From Firmicutes bacterium UBA6806 (GTDB taxonomy: Bacteria; Bacillota; Clostridia; Peptostreptococcales; Acidaminobacteraceae): a stretch of 64,000 nucleotides of DNA. The notes beneath the pieces are model-generated. The model had not been told where the DNA came from. It was given only the letters and a program-made list of their open reading frames with translations, and made no database searches. Shown here one piece after another: positions 1 to 8,729 of the stretch. The position numbers were made by a program, and so were the translations under genes. Location: NCBI GenBank assembly GCA_002452745.1, contig DKFC01000044.1, positions 62,001 to 126,000 of the forward strand. Reading direction: 5' to 3'. The number at the start of each line of letters is the position of its first letter. Position 1 is the stretch's first letter.

Positions 1-240
1 AAAAAAATCATCCTCTTTTTTGAGGAATCCGATGGAAGTCAACGCATTTAACAATAGCTCCAAATTGCGTTTGTCGCACTCTAATGTCACTGCAAGTTCA
101 TCCGCACGAGTAGGCTTTCTCAAATGATTAAAGACCCCCAGTTCAATTCCAGCATACATGACCTTTGCTTCAAGCACTTCATAAGACTTCCTCATAAACT
201 TCTCCGCATTGTAAAGCGGCATTTCATTTGCTGTTTTCAT
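1..240 (-). CDS. SAM-dependent methyltransferase, N-terminal part (cut by window edge)
   Basis: The reverse strand reads from an ATG at 240 off the window edge, giving 80 residues. The start follows a GGAGGG ribosome binding site. The visible part (Y-N-A-E-K-F at the start, then M-Y-A-G-I-E-L-G-V-F and a helix-turn-helix-like R-A-D-E-L-A segment) looks like the winged-helix dimerisation domain that precedes the SAM-binding domain in O-methyltransferases of the acetylserotonin methyltransferase type. The catalytic domain is outside the window. It is the first gene after a cobalamin riboswitch with a terminator, so it should be repressed by cobalamin. That context suggests corrinoid or lower-ligand metabolism, for example a BzaC-like benzimidazole O-methyltransferase, but this is inference. 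Confidence 0.7.
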   Translation of the reverse strand, partial: MKTANEMPLYNAEKFMRKSYEVLEAKVMYAGIELGVFNHLRKPTRADELAVTLECDKRNLELLLNALTSIGFLKKEDDFF

Positions 241-331
241 AGCTGATACACCCTCCTAAATCAATTGTTGTCTCTCTTAGCTCTTCCTAAATCCCACAAT
301 GGAACGGAGATGCGTTTAAAATCAAGCACAT

Positions 332-359
332 AAAAAAAGAACCACTTTTCAGTAGTTCT
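332..359 (-). terminator. Rho-independent terminator of the cobalamin riboswitch
   Basis: On the reverse strand AGAACTACT pairs with AGTGGTTCT (one G-U pair) around a GAAA tetraloop, followed by seven T. It lies between the riboswitch aptamer and the methyltransferase start, so it is probably the expression platform. Confidence 0.85.
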
Positions 360-440
360 AAATAGACGAAAGCTGCATGAACTGCTATTCATAAATGCGT
401 TCATACATCATCCATCACTCTCCCACCGAAAGCTAAGAAT

Positions 441-600
441 TCCATGTATGGCAGGTCTTCTGACTCAAGTTCATCCAAGTTCTTCGTCTTCCCAGTTTCC
501 CAGTGACATGTTCAAGCACTTGTCCCTTTTACAGCAGCGGGGGCTGTTGCAGATTCTCACTGCATTCCCTTTTGATACTTTCGTAACCATAAATGTATTG
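441..600 (-). promoter_or_regulatory. Cobalamin riboswitch
   Basis: The reverse strand carries the conserved cobalamin aptamer elements in order: GGGAATGCAGTGAGAATCTG, then the B12 box core CAGCCCCCGCTGCTGTAA, then GAGTCAGAAGACCTGCC near 450-467. The aptamer is followed by a terminator at 332-359 and then the methyltransferase gene. The stretch 241-689 between genes is otherwise fully explained by this leader. A short open frame on the plus strand across the aptamer has no independent support. Confidence 0.95.
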
Positions 601-689
601 TATTCAATTACAAACAGCTTAACACTTTGAAATTTTTAAGTCAATATAAGAATTCTGTTCAAATAATCTTTTGACGCATCTAGCAGGGA

Positions 690-1454
690 TTACCCAATCC
701 TATAACTGGTCATGGAGAGTGCTCCCATCACACATTTGTCGTTAAAAACTTGAACTGACTCTCCTGTCTCTGCCGCTCCCAGTGCATAGAGCAGTGGATA
801 ATAGTGATCGGGGGTATAAAATGCCTTTTCTGAACAGGATCCAGCTGACTTATAGTCTACAGCTGCTAAAAAATCACCTTGTTCAATCTTGGTCTTTATA
901 TAATCGTCAAACTCATGTGCCCAAGGGTATTCCGCCTCCATATTCCAGTTCACAAGGGAGAGATTGTGGACTATGTTTCCACTTGCAAAAATCAAAACCC
1001 CCTCTGCCCTAAGCGATTTCAGCTTTTCACCGATTTTATAATGCGCCTCTGGCGGCAGGTTGTAATCTATGCTGAGTTGTAAAACTGGAATATCTGCTTC
1101 AGGATACATCTTGCAAAGCACCGACCAAGTCCCGTGATCTATCCCCCACTTGTTGTCTATCTCAACCGGGTGATTGACCAATTCTCTAATGGACTCTGCA
1201 AGCTCTGGCGACCCCTTCACAGGATACTCAACTTCATATAGTGCTTTGGGAAAACCGTACATATCATACACGAGCTTTGGATTTTCGTCATCAGATGTAC
1301 GACTCCCGTCAGTATACCAATGGGCGGAAACTGCCAAAATTGCCTTTGGTTTAGGGATTTCCCTTCCGATTACTTCCCACATCCTTGTAAATTCATTGTC
1401 TTCTATGGCATTCATTGGCGACCCGTGGCCAACAAACAGTACTGGCATTTTCAT
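690..1454 (-). CDS. ygiD: 4,5-DOPA dioxygenase extradiol-like protein (LigB superfamily)
   Basis: The 254-residue protein has the length and motifs of the YgiD/DODA family of class III extradiol dioxygenases: L-F-V-G-H-G-S-P-M near residue 10, A-V-S-A-H-W-Y near 45, and a late H-Y-Y-P-L-L-Y segment. The family is a single-domain cytosolic enzyme using a divalent metal bound by His residues. Plant and bacterial members open the DOPA ring with O2. AGGAGG lies 5 bases before the ATG at 1454; a second ATG two codons later is possible. The gene stands alone with no partner for aromatic catabolism nearby. In an apparent anaerobe the true substrate is unknown, and some LigB-fold proteins have non-oxygenase roles. 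Confidence 0.85.
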   Translation of the reverse strand: MKMPVLFVGHGSPMNAIEDNEFTRMWEVIGREIPKPKAILAVSAHWYTDGSRTSDDENPKLVYDMYGFPKALYEVEYPVKGSPELAESIRELVNHPVEIDNKWGIDHGTWSVLCKMYPEADIPVLQLSIDYNLPPEAHYKIGEKLKSLRAEGVLIFASGNIVHNLSLVNWNMEAEYPWAHEFDDYIKTKIEQGDFLAAVDYKSAGSCSEKAFYTPDHYYPLLYALGAAETGESVQVFNDKCVMGALSMTSYRIG

Positions 1455-1582
1455 ATTATCCTCCTATGCATATAACCACCTATAGTGGTAAATCTCTCAT
1501 AACAAATGAGTCTTCAGTTTATCCTCAATCATTATACCCACTTCAAGTTTTTCAGTAACTTGTAAATCACTTGATTTTATAT

Positions 1583-4213
1583 CTATTTTATAAGGGCATC
1601 CATCTTTTGTTTGTCCGATTCACTGAGTGTATTCGCCAAAGAAGTGCCCGCAGTTTCTGATCGCTTCATATAAATTTCACGAATCTTCGCATTAACCGCT
1701 TCAACCTCTTCCCTGAGTTCTCTTGCAGAGAGAAGTTCACTTCCTGCACCTCTTATAATCATCTGTTGCAGACCATCTGAAGTCGCTACAATAATTCTAT
1801 ATTTATTTTGATTGGCATGTGCAAATTTTTCGATATAGTGATCCGCTGTTTGCGCTTCTCCTGTGAAGACCATTTTGAGGTTGTGATAGGTTTCCATCTC
1901 AGCCTTTCGGCCTTCCACCCGATAAGCGTCAAAGACCACAATGACATTTATCTTTTTAATGCCTTGATAATTGCTCAAATCATCCATGAGCTTTGTCCTT
2001 GCAGAATCCATGTTTTGCTTCGCCAGCTCCGCCAGTTCTTCCCATGCAAAAATAATATTGTATCCGTCCACAAGCAGATAGGTTTCATCTGTCTGCTTAG
2101 GCCGTCTTGGCACTGTGTCATAAAACGTCTCTCTTGCTGACTTCGACCGTTTCCACGTCTCCTTTTTCCCTTGATTGGATCGATAGGTACTGTTGATAAT
2201 CTGCTCAATTTCCTCTTGGCTAATCCAAGTTTCCTCATATTGTCGCTGATTGGCAGAGGGCGTCTCATCCAGCATCACATGGTTTGTCTTTAAGATGCCC
2301 TCCATGTGCATATGCTGTTTCACTTCATACCAAGGGACAGAGTATCCGACCCCCTTTGAGCAGAAAACCGATCCAACTGGGTTGTCAAAATCAATCTCAG
2401 GATCATACTGGCTCTCTTCAATAACAGATTCTGCATTATGACAGAGATCATATCCCTTCATGGTCATGAAAAGTCGCCCTTCACCCCTTGTATAGGCAAC
2501 GACCTCCTTGTGATAATTTCGCATGGTTGCCACTGGTGCAGTTCCAGCCAGAACAGCTGTTTTGCCATCTGTCTTGATAATCTCAGAACTCCCATGCATG
2601 GTCTCCACATCTGTCATGGCCCTCCCCACAAGAGTCTCTGGCAATTCAAGTTCGAAGGCATAATAGGGTTCAAGCAAGATGGACTTATTTTCCATAAGTC
2701 CCTGTCTGACCGCCCTATAGGTTGCCTCTCTAAAGTCCCCACCTTCTGTATGCTTATTGTGAGCACGACCAGACACAAGCGTTATTTTTACATCGGTTAT
2801 ATCCGATCCAATCAAGACGCCTTTATGTGGTTTCTCACCCAAATGAGTCAAAACCAGCCTCTGCCAGTTTCGATCTAAGACGTCCTCACTGCACTGGCTT
2901 TCAAATTGAAGGCCGCTTCCCGGTGCGCCGGGCTCTAAAATAAGATGAACCTCTGCATAGTGCCTGAGGGGTTCAAAATGACCAACCCCCTCTGAAATCC
3001 CCTCAATTGTCTCCCTGTAGACAATACCACCTTCACCATACTCAATATTGACATCAAACCGTTCCTGTACCAATGACTGCAATATTTCCAGCTGAACTTC
3101 TCCCATAATTTGAACTTTGATCTCTTTGAATTTTTCATCCCAGATAAACCGAAGCTCTGGCTCTTCCTCTTCAATTAACTTGAATTTTGAGAACATAAGT
3201 CGCTGATCTTCTCCATCTGGAAACATTACTTTATAAGAGAGAACAGGTTCAAGTACAGGTTCTGTCGTCTCTCGCTCCACACCGAATCCCTCTCCAGGTT
3301 TTGTGTTGTTCAGCCCTGTTACGGTGCACATCGTCCCCGCTGCCACTTCACTGACAGCTTCATATTTCTCACCAGAGTAGATTCTAATTTGATTGATTTT
3401 TTCAGTTCCAAGTTTAGTCTCCAGACTGTCCTTTACCCTCAATGTCCCGCCTGTGACTTTGAGGTGCGTCAATCGGTTGTTTTGTTCATCTCTGGATATT
3501 TTAAAGACCCTTGCACCAAAGTCACTTGGGTATTCAGGGCTCAAAGTCAGTCGATCAAGTCCCTCCATAAAAGCATCCACACCTTCCATTTTCAGTGCCG
3601 ATCCGAAGAAAACAGGAAAGAGCTTTCGATGCTGTACGAGGGTTTTCATTTTGGCCAAGTTGATTTCTCCGCTTTCAAGATAGCCTTCCATGACTTCATC
3701 ATCACAAACAGCCACTTGATCGAAGAACAGCTCTGTCCCCTCTTCTGTGAAATCAACACAGTGTTCACCAAATTCCAGTTTTAAAGATGACATCAGCCTC
3801 TCTTTATCAGTTCCAGATTGATCCATTTTATTGACAAATAAAATCGTGGGAATCTCATAGATTTCCAAAAGTCGCCACAAAGTCCTCGTATGACCTTGAA
3901 TCCCATCAGCTCCACTCAACACTAAAATTGCATAATCCAAAACTTGCAGGGTTCTCTCCATTTCAGCTGAAAAATCCACATGACCCGGTGTATCCATCAA
4001 TGTAACTTCTTTTCCGCCTATATTAAAAACAGCCTGTTTGGAAAAAATCGTAATACCCCTTGCTTTTTCAAGGTCATACGTATCCAAATAGGCATCTTTG
4101 TTATCCACTCTACCCATTCGCCTTATCTTGCCGCTGAGATACAGCATGCTCTCTGACAAGGTCGTCTTCCCAGCATCCACATGTGCCAGTATTCCTAAAA
4201 CAACTTTCGACAT
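1583..4213 (-). CDS. EF-G/TetM-like translational GTPase fused to a YacP/Rae1-type NYN domain
   Basis: The 876-residue protein has two parts. Residues about 1-650 are an EF-G-like GTPase of the ribosomal-protection (TetM/TetO) type with A-H-V-D-A-G-K-T-T (G1), D-T-P-G-H (G3) and N-K-M-D (G4). Residues about 690-850 form an NYN/PIN-like domain: L-L-V-D-G-Y-N-I-I-F, then V-V-F-D-A-Y, A-D-H-Y-I-E and V-A-T-S-D-G, with the acidic residues expected of a nuclease. This second part resembles B. subtilis YacP/Rae1, a ribosome-associated mRNA endonuclease. The family exists in Clostridia and is often labelled tetracycline resistance. Because of the fusion I favour a ribosome rescue or mRNA-cleavage role. 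AGAAGGA precedes the ATG at 4213. It stands alone, with a terminator just upstream that belongs to the next operon. Confidence 0.9.
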   Translation of the reverse strand: MSKVVLGILAHVDAGKTTLSESMLYLSGKIRRMGRVDNKDAYLDTYDLEKARGITIFSKQAVFNIGGKEVTLMDTPGHVDFSAEMERTLQVLDYAILVLSGADGIQGHTRTLWRLLEIYEIPTILFVNKMDQSGTDKERLMSSLKLEFGEHCVDFTEEGTELFFDQVAVCDDEVMEGYLESGEINLAKMKTLVQHRKLFPVFFGSALKMEGVDAFMEGLDRLTLSPEYPSDFGARVFKISRDEQNNRLTHLKVTGGTLRVKDSLETKLGTEKINQIRIYSGEKYEAVSEVAAGTMCTVTGLNNTKPGEGFGVERETTEPVLEPVLSYKVMFPDGEDQRLMFSKFKLIEEEEPELRFIWDEKFKEIKVQIMGEVQLEILQSLVQERFDVNIEYGEGGIVYRETIEGISEGVGHFEPLRHYAEVHLILEPGAPGSGLQFESQCSEDVLDRNWQRLVLTHLGEKPHKGVLIGSDITDVKITLVSGRAHNKHTEGGDFREATYRAVRQGLMENKSILLEPYYAFELELPETLVGRAMTDVETMHGSSEIIKTDGKTAVLAGTAPVATMRNYHKEVVAYTRGEGRLFMTMKGYDLCHNAESVIEESQYDPEIDFDNPVGSVFCSKGVGYSVPWYEVKQHMHMEGILKTNHVMLDETPSANQRQYEETWISQEEIEQIINSTYRSNQGKKETWKRSKSARETFYDTVPRRPKQTDETYLLVDGYNIIFAWEELAELAKQNMDSARTKLMDDLSNYQGIKKINVIVVFDAYRVEGRKAEMETYHNLKMVFTGEAQTADHYIEKFAHANQNKYRIIVATSDGLQQMIIRGAGSELLSARELREEVEAVNAKIREIYMKRSETAGTSLANTLSESDKQKMDALIK

Positions 4214-4335
4214 GTACCCGTCCTTCTCTCAATTTCATATGCAGTCCTCATAGGGAATCTGCTTCTCTCATTACATCATATCAGCTCAAGGCGATTTTGA
4301 CAATTTGCCAAAACAAGTGTTCCATACCAATATAT

Positions 4336-4391
4336 AAAAAACTCCAAAATAGAGCCTCTAATTCTCAAGAATCAAAAGTCTACTTTGGAGA
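4336..4391 (-). terminator. Terminator of the metal-transport operon
   Basis: On the reverse strand CTCCAAAGTAGA pairs with TCTATTTTGGAG (one G-U pair) and a run of six T follows. It lies just after the stop of the P-loop NTPase gene and before the GTPase/NYN gene, so it closes the 8.7-4.4 kb operon. Confidence 0.85.
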
Positions 4392-4423
4392 AAGTATTTT
4401 CGATGGAATCGCTCTCTATTTTA

Positions 4424-4936
4424 TCATAATTGTTTGACTTCCAGTGACAATTGACGATATACCGCTTCTCTATTTTCCAAGGTGACGTGATAAAGCACCA
4501 CATTTTCATGGGCTTTTATCTTCTCAAGGAACGGAGCTTCTCTGTCTTTTACCACCGCAATAACGGGTATCTCTCCATCTAAAAGAGATAGCACCCTCTG
4601 CTTAAACACCTCTGCTTCACGTTCCATGAACCCCAGTTCATCCATAATCACCACTGAGTCTGACACAGCTTCCAAGTACTTGACACCAAGTGTATCAAAT
4701 ACATTTGGGTAGACTGCATAGGCGCCGGCTTCATCGCATCTGCCCACGCAGTTGGCGTCACTGAGTAAACGCAGTTCATCTGTGACACTGTGTATGTGAA
4801 CGCTTGAAAGCTGACTTCCAAAATGAGTCACTTTTTTTGTTACAAACCCAGTAATCGGCTGCCGCATTTCCTTTATAAGCCTTTGAACCAGCGTCGTCTT
4901 GCCCACGCCCATTTTGCCAGTAATCAATATGTGCAT
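4424..4936 (-). CDS. P-loop NTPase of the THEP1 family
   Basis: This 170-residue protein starts with a Walker A motif (I-T-G-K-M-G-V-G-K-T-T near residue 5) and has a Walker B-like V-I-M-D-E-L-G-F near residue 97. Length and motif order match the THEP1 nucleoside-triphosphatase family (COG1618). Members hydrolyse NTPs in vitro and their cell role is not well defined. It is the last gene of the ABC-transporter operon, 39 bases after the binding-protein gene, with a terminator following. A role in metal or cofactor handling is inferred from context only. Confidence 0.8.
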   Translation of the reverse strand: MHILITGKMGVGKTTLVQRLIKEMRQPITGFVTKKVTHFGSQLSSVHIHSVTDELRLLSDANCVGRCDEAGAYAVYPNVFDTLGVKYLEAVSDSVVIMDELGFMEREAEVFKQRVLSLLDGEIPVIAVVKDREAPFLEKIKAHENVVLYHVTLENREAVYRQLSLEVKQL

Positions 4937-4975
4937 TTATTTTCTCTCCTCACGTTGCTCTTTATGACAGTTTTC

Positions 4976-6082
4976 CTACTTGGGCATGGAATCAGAAATC
5001 AAATTCTGGAATTGTTCTTCACTCAAATCGCTATGATAGAACAATTTATAGTACTTTGCGGTTTCTTCATACAGATTTAAATTGGCCTTTTCAGGATACA
5101 AAAGTTCTGACATCCACATCATGCCCAAATACCGTTGAACAGACGGCGGAAATCCCACCCAGTTGTAAGGCCCTTCCGGCACCTTGTAATATCTGCCACT
5201 TGAAATTGCTGAAATATCTTTCCACGCAGCATCACTTCCCACCGAATCATAAATGCTATCTGGCGCAAATAAAATCACATCGGGATTCCAATTTACAATT
5301 TGCTCCATATCCACTTCATTTCCAGTTCCCTTAGAAACGGGATTGTCCAAAGCCGCCACATTATCGGAGAGCATGTCAATTACTTCTGCATGATACGACC
5401 CATTTGCAATGACGTTCTGGCCCTTATCACCGAGGCAATACAAGAGCCTTACCTTCTGGACATCTTGCGATATTGCCTTAGTCTTCTCATAGACGCTATC
5501 GCAATAATCAGCCAAAACTTCAGCCTGATCTTCCATCTGGAGAAGCAGCCCCAATTGTCTATAGGCTTCACCCATGTTGTCAAGGGTTGCTGTAATATGA
5601 ACAAATGGGACACCTGTTTGTTCTGAAAGGCCATCTAAATCTTCCACAATTGTCCCCTTGGGTTCACCTATGTCGATTACCACTTGTGCACCACTTGCAA
5701 GAAGTGTCTCCAAATTCAATTCTCCCTTGCCGCCATATAGTTGACCCAATTCAGGTAGGTTGTAATACTCTGGGCTCAAATACGGCTCAGCTGCTTTGCT
5801 CCACGGTGTGGCAATTCCCACCATTTCATCTGGTGCAAGAGAAAAGACCATGATTTGAGCCAGCGGTCCTGAAATCGCAACCTTTTGAATCTGTTTGGGA
5901 ACTGTTACTTCCCTTCCCACTGAATCCTTGAAGACAATCGTCTCATCTGATGTCACCTTTGTAGGTTCACTTGTCTCATGCTGAACTGATTCTGCTGGCG
6001 CTTCACTGTTTTTAGCTGAACAGCCTGTCAAAATCAAAGCTGCCACTAATGACAGTGCCAATGTTTTCTTTAGATACTTCAT
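4976..6082 (-). CDS. ABC transporter substrate-binding lipoprotein, BtuF/FepB/MolA type
   Basis: The 368-residue protein has a lipoprotein signal peptide ending in L-I-L-T-G-C-S (lipid-modified Cys near residue 21), a linker rich in Ser/Glu/Thr, then a helical-backbone periplasmic-binding fold: V-F-K-D-S-V-G-R-E-V-T-V-P near 50 and N-L-E-T-L-L-A-S-G-A-Q-V-V-I-D near 124. This class binds siderophores, heme, cobalamin, or, in MolA, molybdate and tungstate. The ModE-like regulator and operator at the head of the operon favour an oxyanion. It follows the methyltransferase gene by 61 bases and precedes the NTPase gene by 39. Confidence 0.88.
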   Translation of the reverse strand: MKYLKKTLALSLVAALILTGCSAKNSEAPAESVQHETSEPTKVTSDETIVFKDSVGREVTVPKQIQKVAISGPLAQIMVFSLAPDEMVGIATPWSKAAEPYLSPEYYNLPELGQLYGGKGELNLETLLASGAQVVIDIGEPKGTIVEDLDGLSEQTGVPFVHITATLDNMGEAYRQLGLLLQMEDQAEVLADYCDSVYEKTKAISQDVQKVRLLYCLGDKGQNVIANGSYHAEVIDMLSDNVAALDNPVSKGTGNEVDMEQIVNWNPDVILFAPDSIYDSVGSDAAWKDISAISSGRYYKVPEGPYNWVGFPPSVQRYLGMMWMSELLYPEKANLNLYEETAKYYKLFYHSDLSEEQFQNLISDSMPK

Positions 6083-6143
6083 CTCTTTTTTCCCCCATAA
6101 TCTCTTTTGCTATCAAATGATTCAAATTTTATGTTTTGTCCTT

Positions 6144-6869
6144 CTATAGTGAATCGGGTATATCAGCCACCTTAATGCAAAATAACCCAATTTCTCTCCT
6201 GCTGTTTAAATAATATCGAAATAAAGGGTGTGTCACTTCAACCAGTTGACTTGCAACAGAAGCCTCCGTAATATCGGCTTTAACATCCCCCTTGTCATAG
6301 AGTTTATAAAAACTCACAGCATCTGCCAAATACCTGAATGGCTGTCCAAATTCAAAAGTAGCTTCACGATATATATATGGAATGCCCAGTTTCCGAAGCG
6401 CATCTGCAGTTCCACCAGCGGTGTATCCCCTTATAGGCCTTTCTCTCAACGTAAACCGATGATTTGCGTGATTTCGCTTGACCATGACCACTTCTCTGAG
6501 GCAGTTTTTCTTTGCTGCTGCAAGGGTCTCCTCAAGTGATCCAAAAAAACAGAAGACCATCACATCATAAGGTTTTAACGGCCTGTGTTCACCTATCTCT
6601 GAATTAACCACAGAGAGATTGGAAACAATTGAACAATCTAGATTGTGCATTAGAACTTTAAGTGGCTCTTCTGCCAAATCAACCGCAGTCACTGAACCAG
6701 AATAAGGTGAAAGTGCCAAAGACAGATATCCAAGACCGCATCCAGCATCACAAACTGAATCAGTGGGTGAGATAAATTCACTTAAGAGCTCTGCCAGCTT
6801 CAAATGAAAATCTCCATAATCATAAGCATCTCTCAAAAAAGAAATCATCTGTGCGTTCCATCGAAACAT
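6144..6869 (-). CDS. Class I SAM-dependent methyltransferase in the metal-uptake operon
   Basis: The protein (241 residues from the ATG at 6869) contains the SAM-binding motif V-C-D-A-G-C-G-L-G-Y-L near residue 40 and an acidic end of the next strand (V-T-A-V-D-L). I chose the ATG at 6869, whose A is shared with the stop of the ATPase gene (TGATG) and which sits 8 bases after GGAAGGCGG; an upstream GTG at 6878 lies too close to that site. The substrate is unknown. Its place between the ATPase and binding-protein genes suggests a link to the transported ligand or to a cofactor made from it. Confidence 0.8.
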   Translation of the reverse strand: MFRWNAQMISFLRDAYDYGDFHLKLAELLSEFISPTDSVCDAGCGLGYLSLALSPYSGSVTAVDLAEEPLKVLMHNLDCSIVSNLSVVNSEIGEHRPLKPYDVMVFCFFGSLEETLAAAKKNCLREVVMVKRNHANHRFTLRERPIRGYTAGGTADALRKLGIPYIYREATFEFGQPFRYLADAVSFYKLYDKGDVKADITEASVASQLVEVTHPLFRYYLNSRREIGLFCIKVADIPDSL

Positions 6870-7645
6870 CAACCGCACCGCCTTCCAAGCGAAGGTCGTA
6901 TAAATCGCTCCCCATCAATGTCGAATACTTCAACACTGGTCTGATAGAGGTCATCCAACATGGGCTTGGTAATCACCGATTCAGGGTGTCCCACTGCCGA
7001 AACCCTCCCTTGATCCAAGACAATCACTTCATCTGAAAATTGAAGCACCTGTTGAGGGTTGTGGCAGGAAAGCAGTACCGTATACCCTTCAGATGTCAAT
7101 TGCTTAACCGTTTTCATGACTTTGGCCTGATTTCCAAAATCCAAACTGGATGTCGGCTCATCCATGAGAAATATTTGCGCATTTTGCGCCAAGGCTCTTG
7201 CAATTAGAACCATCTGACGTTCACCGCCACTCAGCTTATTAAATCCCCTATGAGCAAAATCCCCCATGTTCAGTTTATCTAGCGCCGCATAAGCCTGCGA
7301 GATGACTTTTTTACCCGGGACACCAAATTTGGGCACTTTATGAGCCATTCCCATAACCACCATTTCCAACACCGTATAGTTGAAAGGGGATTCATGAAAC
7401 TGTGGGATATAGGCGATTTTTTCTGCAAGTGCTTGAACTGAAAATTGTTTTAAATCCATTCCCTCCACAGCAATCTTTCCTTCATACTGCTTGTTGATGC
7501 CCAAAAGACATCGAAACAACGTACTTTTTCCAACGCCATTTGGCCCCATAATTGAAACCAGCTGACCTCGTTTTACTTTAAAGCTCACATCCTTGAGTAC
7601 AGGACGGCTTTCATATCCAAATGACAAATGGTTGACTTCAATCAT
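6869..7645 (-). CDS. ABC transporter ATP-binding protein, FecE/MolC type
   Basis: The 258-residue cytosolic ATPase has Walker A G-P-N-G-V-G-K-S-T near residue 35, the signature L-S-G-G-E-R-Q near 140 and Walker B I-F-L-M-D-E-P-T near 162, followed by the H-loop S-C-H-N. It would power the FecCD-type permease encoded upstream. The ATG at 7645 is 8 bases after a GGAGGGGG site; a TTG two codons earlier is less likely. The start overlaps the permease gene by 8 bases and the stop overlaps the methyltransferase start, indicating translational coupling. Confidence 0.92.
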   Translation of the reverse strand: MIEVNHLSFGYESRPVLKDVSFKVKRGQLVSIMGPNGVGKSTLFRCLLGINKQYEGKIAVEGMDLKQFSVQALAEKIAYIPQFHESPFNYTVLEMVVMGMAHKVPKFGVPGKKVISQAYAALDKLNMGDFAHRGFNKLSGGERQMVLIARALAQNAQIFLMDEPTSSLDFGNQAKVMKTVKQLTSEGYTVLLSCHNPQQVLQFSDEVIVLDQGRVSAVGHPESVITKPMLDDLYQTSVEVFDIDGERFIRPSLGRRCG

Positions 7646-8681
7646 GCTCAATGCCCCCTCCTCTGAAGATCAAAAGTATAAAAAACGGTGCGCCAATGAC
7701 AGCCGTTAGAATGCCTATGGGAATTTCCACTTCCAGCAAATTTCTAGAAATATTATCTACTAGAAGCATAAACCCTGCCCCTGTTAACATACACGCCGGC
7801 ATTAAATACCTCAGATCATTTCCAATAATTTTTCGGCACAGATGCGGAATTACAAGTCCTACCCAGCCAATCATGCCACTGACGGATACACTTGCGGCGG
7901 TTATGATGGTAGATGAAATAATCACCACAAACCTAAGACGATCTGGATTGACCCCTAAACTTCTGCACGCTTCTTCTCCAAAGGTAAGGAGATTGACACG
8001 CCATCTCAACATCAAAAGCGGCACCGTTCCAATCATCATTGGAACCAGTGCATAGAGAACCTCATAGTGCTTTGCCCCTGAAAAACTGCCCATGAGCCAA
8101 TACGTGATAGAGGGCAACTGATTGGTTGGGTCAGCAACAAGTTTTATAAAGGAAGTTCCAGCAGTGAATAGAGAACCGATCATAATGCCTGCTAAAATCA
8201 AATTCATAACAGGACTTCCAGGCGCTTTCTTGCCGATTGAGAATACGATGCCCACTGTGAGCAGGCTAAATCCAAAGGCAAGTCCAGAAATCACAATGCT
8301 TGACCCCCCAAACAGAATTGCCAGAGCCGCCCCAAAAGCCGCCCCAGATGTGGCGCCTAATATATCTGGCGATGCCATGGGATTTTGAAAGACACTCTGA
8401 TACGATACCCCCGCCAGAGAAAGGCAGCTTCCAACCAAAATCGCAAGCAGAATTCTTGGAAGTCTAATATTAAAAACCACTGCTTCTACTTGGTCTATCC
8501 AAGTTTTTTCAACGGGAAACAACTTGCTAAAAAAGACCTTTATCAGCTCAAATGGTGAAATGGAATACCTGCCAATGCAAATTGACATCATAAATATCAA
8601 AATCAGCACCACAGACAGCCAAATCAACTTTTTTACAGCGGCATTTGGCGGCATTGTGTTCTTTTCTTCAACCGTCTTCAT
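7638..8681 (-). CDS. FecCD/BtuC-type ABC permease (molybdate/tungstate class inferred)
   Basis: The protein (347 residues from the ATG at 8681) has about ten hydrophobic helices. It shows family motifs R-L-P-R-I-L-L-A near residue 72, G-A-T-S-G-A-A-F-G-A near 110 and the late W-V-G-L-V-I-P-H coupling region. I moved the start from 8822 because GGGGGAAGAG lies just before the ATG at 8681 and because the promoter, ModE-like operator and a hairpin occupy 8730-8818. This is the first gene of the five-gene operon running to 4424. H. influenzae MolBCA is the known example of this permease family carrying molybdate and tungstate. Confidence 0.9.
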   Translation of the reverse strand: MKTVEEKNTMPPNAAVKKLIWLSVVLILIFMMSICIGRYSISPFELIKVFFSKLFPVEKTWIDQVEAVVFNIRLPRILLAILVGSCLSLAGVSYQSVFQNPMASPDILGATSGAAFGAALAILFGGSSIVISGLAFGFSLLTVGIVFSIGKKAPGSPVMNLILAGIMIGSLFTAGTSFIKLVADPTNQLPSITYWLMGSFSGAKHYEVLYALVPMMIGTVPLLMLRWRVNLLTFGEEACRSLGVNPDRLRFVVIISSTIITAASVSVSGMIGWVGLVIPHLCRKIIGNDLRYLMPACMLTGAGFMLLVDNISRNLLEVEIPIGILTAVIGAPFFILLIFRGGGIEHD

Positions 8682-8729
8682 CTCTTCCCCCAGGGATTTT
8701 AGACATATGTAATCCTCTATGATTTTCAT

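Noticed and set aside
448..630. Plus-strand 60-residue open frame
   Set aside because: It lies across the cobalamin riboswitch aptamer on the other strand and has no ribosome binding site or known pattern.
1583..4213. Plain tetracycline-resistance (TetM) gene
   Set aside because: The C-terminal nuclease-like domain is not part of TetM, and no resistance context or mobile element is adjacent.
7651..8055. Plus-strand open frame of 134 residues opposite the permease gene
   Set aside because: It is antisense to a well supported membrane protein and shows composition expected of a shadow frame.
4976..8681. Iron-siderophore or cobalamin uptake operon
   Set aside because: The families allow it, but the ModE-like regulator and the ModE-box-like site on the promoter favour molybdate or tungstate. 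There is no Fur box or B12 riboswitch here.
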